Source: JACMLD01 sp039919885 (GTDB lineage Bacteria > Bacteroidota > Bacteroidia > Chitinophagales > Chitinophagaceae). Taken from it: a DNA stretch of 64,000 nucleotides. Shown in pieces: positions 44,191 through 52,205 of the stretch. Where the stretch lies: the NCBI GenBank assembly GCA_039919885.1, contig JBDSEV010000037.1, positions 1 to 64,000 of the forward strand. The letters run 5' to 3'. Every line of letters starts with the position of its first letter. The stretch's first letter is position 1. The notes beneath the pieces are model-generated. The model had not been told where the DNA came from. It did no database searches and saw nothing but the letters and a program-made list of their open reading frames with translations. Position numbers and translations under genes: made by a program.

Positions 44191-45516
44191 ATGAAACATA
44201 TTTTTCTAGCAGCACTTGCCATCTTCTTTTTTGCAACTGGTTGCAAACAGCGAAGCCAGACTTACACGCAATTAAATCCAACTGCCATTGCGGAAGTGAT
44301 TACCCGCATGACGGATGTAATGGTTCATGATGTTACCAATCCGCCGCTGGCGGCCCGTTTCTTTTCCTACGCCTGTCTTGCAGGATATGAAGTAACGGCA
44401 CAACATGACACAACCTTTCCATCTATGCATGGTTTGCTGAACGGCTACCCCGCCATGCAGACACCCGATTCTGTTCAAGGATTCGACTACCCCCTCACTT
44501 GTATTCTTGCGATGCTGGAAACAGCAAAAATAATGCAGCCGTCTGGTAAAATGCTCGCAGCGTATGAAGATAAACTGCTGGATTCCTGTAAACAACTTGG
44601 CTATCCGGAAGCGGTAACTTCCAGTTCAAAAAAATATGCGTTGGCCATCAGCAAACAAATACTGGCCTACGCTAAAGCAGACGGCTACAATAAAATAAGC
44701 AACCTGCCCCGGTACACACCGCTGAACCAGGAAGGTAGCTGGTATCCTACGCCACCCGCCTACATTGCAGCTGTGGAGCCCTATTTCGAAACAGTCAGAA
44801 CCTTTATGCTTGATTCGGCTGCCCAGTTTAAACCGGCGCCACCGGTTCCATTTTCCGCAAACAAGACATCCCCCTTTTATAAACAGCTGCTGTTAAAAAA
44901 TTACGATGAAAACCCGGCTTCACCAGAATTGCACCGCCTGATTGCCGGCTTCTGGGACTGCAATCCTTTTGCCGTGCAGGATGAGGGCCATATGTCCGTT
45001 GGATTAAAAAAAATATCACCGGGTGCACACTGGTTGGGTATCACCAACATCGCCTGTAAAAAAGCAGGAAAGAATTTTTCAGAAACGATGCGTTTAAATA
45101 CACTGGTTGCCATAGGTCTGATGGACAGCTTTATTGCATGCTGGGATGAAAAATACCGGAGCAATCGCATACGGCCCGAAACGGCTATCCGAAAACTGAT
45201 CGACGTAAACTGGAAGCCGCTGCTGCAAACACCGCCTTTTCCTGAATACCTCAGCGGCCACTCTTGTGTTTCAGCAACTTCCGCGACCATTCTTACCCAT
45301 TTTATAGGAGATAATTTTTCCTATACCGACAGCGTGGAAGTAAGCTACGGATTGGCGCCAAGAAGCTTCACCTCTTTTCAGCAAGCTGCAATTGAAGCGG
45401 GGATGTCCCGTTTTTACGGGGGTATTCATTTTATGGATGCCATTGATAATGGCCGCGCACAGGGCCTAAAAGTGGGTGAATGGGTATTGCAGAAACTAAA
45501 TCATAAAAACAAATAA
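44191..45516 (+). CDS. Vanadium-dependent haloperoxidase-type PAP2 lipoprotein
   Basis: 441-residue lipoprotein (FFFATGCKQ, Cys18). The start at 44191 follows the previous stop by 2 bp and gives a proper leader; an upstream in-frame ATG at 44098 would lie inside the FG-GAP gene. All three PAP2/vanadate-site motifs are present: KYRSNRIRP (KxxxxxxRP), PEYLSGHSCVSA (SGH with the acid-base His) and SRFYGGIHFMDAIDNG (SRxxxxxHxxxD). Vanadium haloperoxidases oxidise halides with hydrogen peroxide, while related proteins are acid phosphatases; sequence alone does not decide. Tight coupling with the FG-GAP protein suggests a shared surface function. Confidence 0.88.
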   Translation: MKHIFLAALAIFFFATGCKQRSQTYTQLNPTAIAEVITRMTDVMVHDVTNPPLAARFFSYACLAGYEVTAQHDTTFPSMHGLLNGYPAMQTPDSVQGFDYPLTCILAMLETAKIMQPSGKMLAAYEDKLLDSCKQLGYPEAVTSSSKKYALAISKQILAYAKADGYNKISNLPRYTPLNQEGSWYPTPPAYIAAVEPYFETVRTFMLDSAAQFKPAPPVPFSANKTSPFYKQLLLKNYDENPASPELHRLIAGFWDCNPFAVQDEGHMSVGLKKISPGAHWLGITNIACKKAGKNFSETMRLNTLVAIGLMDSFIACWDEKYRSNRIRPETAIRKLIDVNWKPLLQTPPFPEYLSGHSCVSATSATILTHFIGDNFSYTDSVEVSYGLAPRSFTSFQQAAIEAGMSRFYGGIHFMDAIDNGRAQGLKVGEWVLQKLNHKNK

Positions 45517-45563
45517 TTATTATCCAGGCCTTACCTCATCCTGCGCCGATTAGGGTACTATAG

Positions 45564-45594
45564 TTGATTCAATCAGCCACCTGCTGTACCTTTC
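45564..45594 (+). promoter_or_regulatory. Candidate promoter of the 45649 membrane protein
   Basis: TTG at 45564-45566, spacer of 20 bp, then TACCTTTC at 45587-45594 (one mismatch to TAnnTTTG). Spacing is ideal; the ATG lies about 55 bp downstream. Confidence 0.45.
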
Positions 45595-45648
45595 GTGTTT
45601 CAATGCATTGCCGGAAAAGGGAATGCAGCACACATACAATCATATAAT

Positions 45649-46029
45649 ATGTCTACTGGTTTACAAATTGCCTGGCTTTTTATTTTACCTATCCCGGTTG
45701 CATGTATTGCATGGACGGTCACCCACGAAGAAATATTCCGTGAACCACACGACTACTGTGTTCGGAAAAGCCAATCGTGCAGGGGGCTGCTGACCAGGAA
45801 ATTCTTTTATCTTTTTACCTGTGAATATTGCTTTAGTCACTATGTAACGGTCCTTTTTCTTTTTTTAACCGGTTACAAACTGTTACTGCCTGACTGGCGG
45901 GGCTACATTATTGCGGGGTTTTCCGTTGTGTGGATAGCAAATATTTATATGAGTTTGTTTGGCTTGATTAAAACCGATATAAAAAAAGAACGGACCATCA
46001 TTGAGAAAATGAAAAATACAAAGTCATAA
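45649..46029 (+). CDS. Small integral membrane protein, unknown (DUF1360-like pattern)
   Basis: 126 residues from ATG 45649, chosen because it begins at the first membrane segment (GLQIAWLFILPIPVACIAW); an in-frame ATG at 45595 would overlap the candidate promoter. Three hydrophobic segments are readable at about 4-22, 66-82 and 88-110. The stretch YLFTCEYCFSHYVTVLFLF has a CxxC followed by SHYV, recalling small membrane proteins annotated DUF1360, though I cannot confirm this. The basic tail LIKTDIKKERTIIEKMKN is cytoplasmic in style. Neighbours (haloperoxidase, ABC exporter) give no clear role. Confidence 0.7.
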   Translation: MSTGLQIAWLFILPIPVACIAWTVTHEEIFREPHDYCVRKSQSCRGLLTRKFFYLFTCEYCFSHYVTVLFLFLTGYKLLLPDWRGYIIAGFSVVWIANIYMSLFGLIKTDIKKERTIIEKMKNTKS

Positions 46030-46288
46030 ACGGCAAAAGATGAAATCGCGCAATTGCTGCTACTGTATCTCGTTAATCAGTCCATTTTATTTATAAAAGT
46101 TTTTCACTCCGCGCCGTCCTGGAACTATTCAATCTACCCGGCATTTAACCAGGCCCCACGCTGGGTTGCAGAACGAAAGAAGCCTTTTGCAGTACATTCA
46201 GCATGTTTGGCATAACCTGCTAAGCCTGGTACAACGGTCTCTGTACTTTTATGCAGTAACAATGCTCAATGTTTCCTAATAACTGCAT

Positions 46289-47200
46289 ATGTACTGTATT
46301 GAGACCATCAACTTATCGCACCGGTTTGCAAAAAACGAACCTGTTTTAAATAAAATAAACCTGCAGGTCCCTGATGGTTCCGTGTATGGTTTTCTTGGTC
46401 CAAACGGTGCTGGCAAAACCACCACCTTAAAGCTTATACTGGGCTTACTGAAAAAGCAGGATGGCAGCATCACCGTTTTCAACAAATCCATTGACGGAAA
46501 CCGAATAGAAATATTAAAGCAAACCGGTTCCTTAATAGAAACACCTTCCCTCTATACCCATTTAACCGCAGCGGAGAACCTGGCGGTGTGGCAAAAAATT
46601 TATCAGTGTTCTGCAAAACGCAACGCTGATGTGCTGGAAACGGTGGGTTTATCAGCTACAAAAAATAAAAAAGCCGGACAGTTTTCACTGGGCATGAAAC
46701 AGCGCCTGAGCATTGCAATTGCTTTGCTGCACAACCCCGCATTGCTGATTTTAGATGAACCCACCAACGGCCTGGATCCTAATGGAATCATTGAAATGCG
46801 AACATTAATTAAGCGACTGAATACGGAGCAAAAAACTACCATTCTCATTTCCAGCCACCTGCTAACAGAAATCGAAAAAATGGTCACCTGCATCGGCATC
46901 ATCAACAAGGGCGAACTTTTGTTCCAGGGGAGCTTACACGAGCTGCACGCAAAACAACAGCAGTCGTCTACTATCTTGTTTGAGACCAGCGACACCGGGC
47001 GCACGATGCAAATCATGCAGGATCTTTCATTGCAACCCGAATTGAAAGAAGGCATGGTAAACCTACGGGTCACGGGTAAAAACACTATCGCAGCAATCAA
47101 TCAGCAATTGGTAAACAACCAAATTGATGTGTTCCAGATCTACACCTTTCAAAATAACCTTGAATCCCTTTTTATTGATCTCACAAAAAAGAATGCATGA
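46289..47200 (+). CDS. ABC transporter ATP-binding protein (CcmA/BcrA-like)
   Basis: 303-residue ATPase of an ABC-2 exporter. Walker A is FLGPNGAGKTTTLKLILG, Q-loop region KQTGSLIETPSLYTHLTAAENL, signature FSLGMKQRLSIAIALLHNP, Walker B LLILDEPTNGLDPNG and the H-loop His in ILISSHLLTEIEKM. A C-terminal extension of about 80 residues is usual for the bacitracin-resistance (BcrA) and lantibiotic-immunity type. It overlaps the permease gene by 4 bp (ATGA), showing translational coupling. With the LytS/LytR genes that follow, it resembles an antibiotic- or peptide-sensing efflux module; the substrate is unknown. Confidence 0.93.
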   Translation: MYCIETINLSHRFAKNEPVLNKINLQVPDGSVYGFLGPNGAGKTTTLKLILGLLKKQDGSITVFNKSIDGNRIEILKQTGSLIETPSLYTHLTAAENLAVWQKIYQCSAKRNADVLETVGLSATKNKKAGQFSLGMKQRLSIAIALLHNPALLILDEPTNGLDPNGIIEMRTLIKRLNTEQKTTILISSHLLTEIEKMVTCIGIINKGELLFQGSLHELHAKQQQSSTILFETSDTGRTMQIMQDLSLQPELKEGMVNLRVTGKNTIAAINQQLVNNQIDVFQIYTFQNNLESLFIDLTKKNA

Positions 47201-47967
47201 GTTATTTACATAGTTTTCAGAGCGAATGGTTAAAAACAAAACGAAGTGCGGCTGCATGGCTGACGCTTGCCGGAGGACTTTTTATTCCAATAATAATTTT
47301 AACTGACTTGTTGCTCAATTACAAAACATTGCCGGTGGCGTATACGGCTGTGCATTTCTGGGAGCGGCATTTTAGCAGGTCATGGCAATTCATGGCTTTC
47401 TTTTTATTACCGGTGGGCGTTATCCTGGCAAGCAGCCTCATTGCACAGCTTGAGTTCCGGAACAATGCCTGGAAGCAAGTACTCACCACGCCCCAGCAAT
47501 TCACCACCATCTTTTTTTCAAAACTGCTGGTTATTATAGTAATGATGCTGCAGTTTTTTGTGTTGTTTTCACTGGGTATATATGGGTCGGCAATTATTCC
47601 CGCTGTGCTGCTGCAAGCCGTGCCCTTTCCCGCAGCGCCATTGCACCCTGCCGGCTTTTTGAAAACAACAGCGCTTTTTTTTATCGATTGCTTACCCATC
47701 ATTTCCCTGCAATATTTGCTCAGCCTGCAGTTTAAAAACTTCCTGGTGCCTATCGGTATCGGGCTCGCCATTTTTATGGCGGCGGTGATAGCAAATTCAT
47801 GGAAATATGTCTACCTGAATCCTTACAGCTACTGCATGGTCAATTTTTCACGCTTACAGGGGCGTTCAACTGTAAACGTGCCCTTACATACCTTTGCCCT
47901 TTCCTACTTCCTGCTTTTTGTAGTCGTCGGTTTTGTGCTGTTTATACAGAAAAAAGAAAAAGGATAG
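47197..47967 (+). CDS. ABC-2 type permease
   Basis: 256-residue integral membrane partner of the ATPase it overlaps. About six hydrophobic segments are visible (LTLAGGLFIPIIILTDLLL, FMAFFLLPVGVILASSLI, LLVIIVMMLQFFVLFSLGIYG, LPIISLQYLLSLQF, VPIGIGLAIFMAAVIANSW, LSYFLLFVVVGFVLFIQ). The EFRNNAWKQVLTTP cytoplasmic stretch after helix 2 is typical of lantibiotic-immunity/BcrB permeases. The end is a basic tail. It stops 18 bp before the -7 box at 47981 used by the kinase gene. Confidence 0.9.
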   Translation: MSYLHSFQSEWLKTKRSAAAWLTLAGGLFIPIIILTDLLLNYKTLPVAYTAVHFWERHFSRSWQFMAFFLLPVGVILASSLIAQLEFRNNAWKQVLTTPQQFTTIFFSKLLVIIVMMLQFFVLFSLGIYGSAIIPAVLLQAVPFPAAPLHPAGFLKTTALFFIDCLPIISLQYLLSLQFKNFLVPIGIGLAIFMAAVIANSWKYVYLNPYSYCMVNFSRLQGRSTVNVPLHTFALSYFLLFVVVGFVLFIQKKEKG

Positions 47968-47980
47968 GGATTGCATTAAA

Positions 47981-47988
47981 TATCTTTG
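47981..47988 (+). promoter_or_regulatory. Candidate -7 element of the LytS-type kinase gene
   Basis: TATCTTTG matches TAnnTTTG and lies 24 bp before ATG 48013. It overlaps a TTG codon at 47986 that could otherwise be taken as a start, which supports the later ATG. The -33 position is A-rich, without a clear TTG. Confidence 0.45.
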
Positions 47989-48012
47989 GGTCGCCGGTAT
48001 CACCCTGCAATT

Positions 48013-49077
48013 ATGAAAAAAACTGTTATTATACTATTGCACAGTGTTTACTGGCTGATGTTTTTGTTTCTCCTCCTTTCTTTTTTTATTATTGCCATAC
48101 CGGCCCTGGACAGTCACCACAAAATGCCGGGCATGCGTTTATTTGCACGCTGGACCGCGCTAATGACCGGCTTTGCCATTGTACCCGGCATCATTTCTTT
48201 TTACACTTTTTACTTTTTCTTGTCCGACCAGTTTTTAAAAAAAGGAAAGATTGGATTATTGCTGCTATGGGGGTTGGGCACCGCAATATCTGCTGCCGCG
48301 GTTGGCGGAATGGCATTGTCATTCGTGCTTTTCAAGCCCGGTTTTATGTTTAACGGTGGCATGGAATCAGCGGCTACAGAAATAATCCTAATGACTTTTG
48401 GCGCCCTCATAAATGGCACTATCGGGCTTGTAATGCGGGGTTTTATTAACTGGTACGGCGATATAGAACTGAAAGCAGCACTGGCGCAAAAAAACCATGA
48501 AATGGAGCTTGCAATCGTCAAGTTGCAACTCAACCCGCACTTTTTATTCAATACCATAAACAATATTGACGTGCTGATAGCAAAAAACCCGGTACAGGCT
48601 TCTCTATACCTGAATAAATTATCGGATATCATGCGGTTTATGCTATATGAAACAAAAACCGAAGAAATTCCACTTGCTAAAGAGGTCCTATTTATTGAAA
48701 AATATATAGCGCTTCAGCGAATAAGGACGTCGAACGTCAAATACGTGCAATACAAGCTTACTGGTGACACTTCAAATCGCAGCATTGCTCCTATGCTGTT
48801 TATCCCATTTGTGGAGAATGCTTTTAAACACGGGGGACACAGAAAAATAGACAATGCTATTGTTATAAACTTGCTGATAGAACAAGATGGCTATACATTT
48901 GAATGTGAAAACCTATATACGATTGGCACCGGACAAACCCTCGCAGATGGCGGATTGGGCAACGAGCTAATCCAAAAAAGGTTACGCCTGTTATATCCCG
49001 GCAGGCATATACTAAATATCAGCCACCAAAGCGGTTTATACAAAGTTAAACTGGTAATTTATCACCATGCACATTAA
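48013..49077 (+). CDS. LytS/YehU-family sensor histidine kinase
   Basis: 354-residue membrane kinase. Four hydrophobic segments lie at about 5-30, 50-70, 80-107 and 123-142, followed by a short coiled linker (AALAQKNHEMELAIVKLQ) and the His_kinase domain with phosphorylated His176 in LQLNPHFLFNTINNIDVL. The ATPase part has VPMLFIPFVENAFKHG-like IAPMLFIPFVENAFKHG (N box) and GGLGNELIQKRLRLLYPGRH (G box). No separate extracytoplasmic sensor is present. It overlaps the response-regulator gene by 11 bp. Pairing with the ABC genes is suggested by position only. Confidence 0.93.
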   Translation: MKKTVIILLHSVYWLMFLFLLLSFFIIAIPALDSHHKMPGMRLFARWTALMTGFAIVPGIISFYTFYFFLSDQFLKKGKIGLLLLWGLGTAISAAAVGGMALSFVLFKPGFMFNGGMESAATEIILMTFGALINGTIGLVMRGFINWYGDIELKAALAQKNHEMELAIVKLQLNPHFLFNTINNIDVLIAKNPVQASLYLNKLSDIMRFMLYETKTEEIPLAKEVLFIEKYIALQRIRTSNVKYVQYKLTGDTSNRSIAPMLFIPFVENAFKHGGHRKIDNAIVINLLIEQDGYTFECENLYTIGTGQTLADGGLGNELIQKRLRLLYPGRHILNISHQSGLYKVKLVIYHHAH

Positions 49078-49762
49078 CTATATCATTGCAGAAGATGAGC
49101 CATTGGCCATAGAGCGCATTAACAACTATGCGCGCAAGCTTCCTTTTCTTCACCAGTTGGCAGCATTCGAAAATAGCATGGAAGCGCTGTTTTACCTGCA
49201 AAATAACAAACCTGATCTTATCTTTCTCGACATCAATATGGGTGAGCTATCCGGCATACAGTTGCTGGAAGCCGCCAGGCCAGTCGCCCAGGTAATTATT
49301 ACCAGTGCTTATGATGAATATGCCCTGAAAGGGTTTGATTTACATGTTACGGACTACTTGCTGAAACCATTCAGTTTTGAACGATTTGTGCAGGCCGTTG
49401 ATCGCGTAAAAACTAACCTTGCCAAATCTGACACGGCACTGGAGCGGGGATTCATTTTTATTAAGACTGCCAACCGGCTGGAGAAAGTGGTATTGGCAGA
49501 CATATTATATATAGAGGGAATGCGTGATTATAGAAAAATTCATACTGTCAGCAAAAAAATAATGACCCTCCAGACTTTTAGTGATTTGGAAACCGAGCTT
49601 CCCCGATCCATCATATGCAGGGTTCACAAATCATATATGGTGGCCGTTAACAAAATTGAATCGATAGAAAAAGACATCATTAAGATACGGGATGTCTGTA
49701 TTCCTGTTTCTGAAACCTATAAGAATTATTTCTTCCAGCTTATCGGCCAGCGAAAAAAATGA
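49067..49762 (+). CDS. LytTR-family response regulator
   Basis: 231 residues: a receiver domain with the acidic pair EDE at 9-11, phospho-acceptor Asp55 (LIFLDINMGELSGIQ), switch region VIITSAYDEYALKGFDLHVTDYLLKPFSFERF, then a LytTR DNA-binding domain (FIKTANRLEKVVLADILYIEGMRDYRKIHT, RSIICRVHKSYMVAVNKIESI). This is the partner of the LytS-type kinase whose 3' end it overlaps. LytTR proteins bind direct-repeat sites; the likely targets are its own unit or the upstream ABC genes. A 19-bp perfect hairpin follows. Confidence 0.95.
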   Translation: MHINYIIAEDEPLAIERINNYARKLPFLHQLAAFENSMEALFYLQNNKPDLIFLDINMGELSGIQLLEAARPVAQVIITSAYDEYALKGFDLHVTDYLLKPFSFERFVQAVDRVKTNLAKSDTALERGFIFIKTANRLEKVVLADILYIEGMRDYRKIHTVSKKIMTLQTFSDLETELPRSIICRVHKSYMVAVNKIESIEKDIIKIRDVCIPVSETYKNYFFQLIGQRKK

Positions 49763-49800
49763 AGGCTTCCAAATTTTTATAAATTGCACCATCAGTTAAG

Positions 49801-49843
49801 TTAATCAAAGCGGCATCGAATAGGTCGATGCCGCTTTGATTAA
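49801..49843. terminator. Perfect 19-bp stem-loop between convergent genes
   Basis: TTAATCAAAGCGGCATCGA (49801-49819), loop ATAGG, exact inverse at 49825-49843. It lies 38 bp after the LytTR gene and 15 bp after the converging HMA gene, so it can stop both. No U-run follows, but the stem is exceptionally strong. Confidence 0.9.
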
Positions 49844-49858
49844 ACGATAGAATATTAT

Positions 49859-50233
49859 TTACGATTCCTTATGAACATCATGGCAGCAACAGGTCGATGA
49901 ACTACGCGTGCTTTCACTGGCGGCATACCTGCCCGTGTTGTAGCCTACCGCAGCAATTTTTTTGTGCACGTTGTCCACAGCAGCTTTTCTAAACACATCA
50001 TATTTAAGGGTAAGTAGTTTTGTGTTTTCATTCCATACAGCTGACTTTATTCCTTCTACAGCAAGGGCTTCCTTTTCAATACGCTTTTTACACAGTTCAC
50101 ATACGCCTTCCACCTTTATCACTTCAGTTTTAACACCTATCGTACGCTGTGTTTTATCACTTGCCTGCGCACCGGCATATTCAAAGCTGATGCAGGCTGC
50201 TGCCAGCACCAGGCATAATTTTATTGGCTTCAT
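49859..50233 (-). CDS. Secreted heavy-metal-associated (HMA) domain protein
   Basis: 124-residue exported protein: Sec signal (MKPIKLCLVLAAACISFEYAGAQA), then an HMA fold with the metal-binding pair Cys45-x-x-Cys48 in VEGVCELCKKRIEKEALAVEGIKSA, strands LLTLKYDVF and the closing IAAVGYNTGRYAA. The last 16 residues are Cys/His rich (SSSTCCCHDVHKES) and may form a second metal site. It probably binds copper or a similar soft metal in the periplasm. The typical MxCxxC is replaced by GVCELC. The upstream gene on the same strand (50336-50677), also secreted and Cys-containing, is a likely partner. Confidence 0.88.
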   Translation of the reverse strand: MKPIKLCLVLAAACISFEYAGAQASDKTQRTIGVKTEVIKVEGVCELCKKRIEKEALAVEGIKSAVWNENTKLLTLKYDVFRKAAVDNVHKKIAAVGYNTGRYAASESTRSSSTCCCHDVHKES

Positions 50234-50335
50234 ACATCAAAATTTTTATTTTAAAAATGGCTGTAACCACCCGGTGTATCGGATTGCAAAAATAACCGCG
50301 GGCAGCGGTGCCCGCTAATGTAACACTGCTGCAGA

Positions 50336-50677
50336 TCAAATAAGGTAAACGCAGTGAAAAATATAAATGGGTATAGAATCTGGCGCAGATGGGGTAACTG
50401 CCCAGGTAACAGAACTAACTTCCGTACTGGTATGATTGGCCAAAGCGGCAAATGGAAAAACAGGATACAACGAATTCAGATCACGTACCGTAACATGCGC
50501 AGATTTGCTGACAATGTGGTAAGGAATGAATGCTGAAACGGGCGATTGATTATTACAACAAGTAAAATTGTTGTCAGTTGAAGCCGGTTCATCGCAACAA
50601 TAACCAGCAACGGGGGATGCACCAAGCACCGCGAGTGCATAAACAGCGGTCAATAATATGAGGGCAAACTTCTTCAT
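50336..50677 (-). CDS. Secreted Cys-containing protein, unknown
   Basis: 113 residues, not recognised. The N-terminus is a Sec signal peptide (MKKFALILLTAVYALAVLGASPVAG), followed directly by YCCDEPASTDNNFTCCNNQ with two CC pairs, and a His-containing middle (FIPYHIVSKSAHVTV). The hydrophobic end IPIYIFHCVYLI may insert in a membrane. The layout recalls small Bacteroidota secreted proteins with HYC/CC signatures found beside metal-efflux genes, but the HYC motif is not there. It lies 102 bp upstream of the HMA-domain gene on the same strand, so a role in metal stress is the best guess. Confidence 0.65.
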   Translation of the reverse strand: MKKFALILLTAVYALAVLGASPVAGYCCDEPASTDNNFTCCNNQSPVSAFIPYHIVSKSAHVTVRDLNSLYPVFPFAALANHTSTEVSSVTWAVTPSAPDSIPIYIFHCVYLI

Positions 50678-50852
50678 GTAGGCTGATAAAAATAATCAAT
50701 TTTGCTGGAAATTGCCAGCCATGATGGTCGTTGTGGGCCGATTTAACAATTTTTAAATTCCCCCGGCACATCGTTTTTTCAAGTTGATACCAGGGGAATT
50801 TGGTCAGTGTACCAGCGCACCAGCGTAGTGTTTACTACTATCCAGCGCAAAA

Positions 50853-50880
50853 AAAAGGGCAGCATCATTGCTACCCTTTT
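50853..50880 (-). terminator. Intrinsic terminator of the TPR/gyrA unit
   Basis: On the minus strand: AAAAGGGTAGCA, loop ATGA, TGCTGCCCTTTT with one mismatch in 12, then eight T. It starts 20 bp after the TPR gene stop. Confidence 0.9.
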
Positions 50881-50900
50881 AATATTTTTTTGGCGTTAAT

Positions 50901-52178
50901 CTATGAATGCGTTTTCTCTACATTGTTAAATTTCTCTTCATATACTTTAACCTTGTCTTTGTTTTGCTTTGTGTCATAAATGGTAATCAGCAAATCATAA
51001 GCATCCTTTAATGATTTCTTGTCATCCATTTTTAATTTTCCCTTGGAACCTAATAATTCATCTATTTTTTCGAAATACGGAACGGCGTCATCAAATTTCT
51101 TTCCAGCCTGGTTACGCAAATCATCTTTTTTCTTTAATTCATCTGGCTTCAATTTAATATTACCCTGTGGACGTATCTTCTTCGATTCGGCAGTGATATC
51201 AACGCCCTTGTTAAAAGAAATTTGTCCAAGTACCAGGTAAGCATTTGTAAAATCAGGCTTCAGTTCAATTACCTTTTTCATATTGGCCTCCACTTTTGCA
51301 ATCAACTCTTCAGAATTGGCGGGGCGTTTGGCAAGACTGGTATCGTATGCCGTCTGGTATAATTCTACAGAATAATTATACAGCATTGTATAGTCTGAAG
51401 GATTTTTCTCCAGCATCTTTTCGTAATTGGCAAACAAGGCTTTTTTATCACCGCTATCCCGGATCATCTGCATTTCGTATTCTGCCCAGAAGCCATCCTT
51501 GGGATACAACTCCTGGCCCAGCGCCAGGTATTTCATTGAACTGGCGTTGTCGCTTTTCTTCGCGTAGTAGTCAGTCAGCCATTTGTAAATTTCGCCCATA
51601 TTATCGCCGTTTACCTTTGCATCTGCAAGCCTGGCGTAATAAATGGCAGCATCGTCTTTCTTACCGGCTTTCTCAGCAGCAATACCCGTATACAAAACAA
51701 CCGTAGTATCCAATTTAATATTAGCCCAGCCTTTGCTGCTCATGTAATCACTTATTTCCAGGCAACTTTTAAACGTGCCGAAAGATTCAGCAAATTTATT
51801 TCCCTGGAATTCAGCCGCACCTTTTTTAAAATAAGCCTGGTACATATCCGTTATAGGCTTGTAATTCTCCAGGGTCAGTAAAAGATGTTTTTCATCCAGC
51901 TCTACATATTTTTTAAAAGCATCGAAGGACTGGACAGCGGCATCCGGAACCTTCGTAGTCATCGTACTGTCCGCCGCTACTGCTCCATAGATTTTACCTT
52001 TGTAATACCATGCGTCAGGTGTTTTTTGATTTTTTGCGTCAGCTAAAACAGCGTCTATTTCTGTTCTGGCATCCACCAGTTTATTTTTAGCCAGCAAGTC
52101 TTTCGCCTTGTCAACTTTCTGGGCCATCATGCCTAACCCGGCAATGGCAAGTAATGTAGTTAGAAGAACCTTTTTCAT
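50901..52178 (-). CDS. Secreted tetratricopeptide-repeat protein
   Basis: 425 residues with a short signal peptide (MKKVLLTTLLAIAGLGMMAQ), placing it in the periplasm or outer membrane. The body is helical with TPR-like pairs (AKDLLAKNKLVDARTEIDAVLADAK, DAWYYKGKIYGAVAA, FAESFGTFKSCLEIS, ALFANYEKMLEKNPSDYTMLYNYSVELYQ, FTNAYLVLGQISFNKGVDITAESKKI). The last 100 residues are lysine-rich (KLKPDELKKKDDLRNQAGKKFDDAVPYFEK). It begins 27 bp after the gyrA stop and ends at a good terminator, so it is probably co-transcribed with gyrA. No enzymatic motif is present; a scaffold role is likely. Confidence 0.88.
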   Translation of the reverse strand: MKKVLLTTLLAIAGLGMMAQKVDKAKDLLAKNKLVDARTEIDAVLADAKNQKTPDAWYYKGKIYGAVAADSTMTTKVPDAAVQSFDAFKKYVELDEKHLLLTLENYKPITDMYQAYFKKGAAEFQGNKFAESFGTFKSCLEISDYMSSKGWANIKLDTTVVLYTGIAAEKAGKKDDAAIYYARLADAKVNGDNMGEIYKWLTDYYAKKSDNASSMKYLALGQELYPKDGFWAEYEMQMIRDSGDKKALFANYEKMLEKNPSDYTMLYNYSVELYQTAYDTSLAKRPANSEELIAKVEANMKKVIELKPDFTNAYLVLGQISFNKGVDITAESKKIRPQGNIKLKPDELKKKDDLRNQAGKKFDDAVPYFEKIDELLGSKGKLKMDDKKSLKDAYDLLITIYDTKQNKDKVKVYEEKFNNVEKTHS

Positions 52179-52205
52179 TATGTTGTTTTTTATTAAAATT
52201 GGTTG

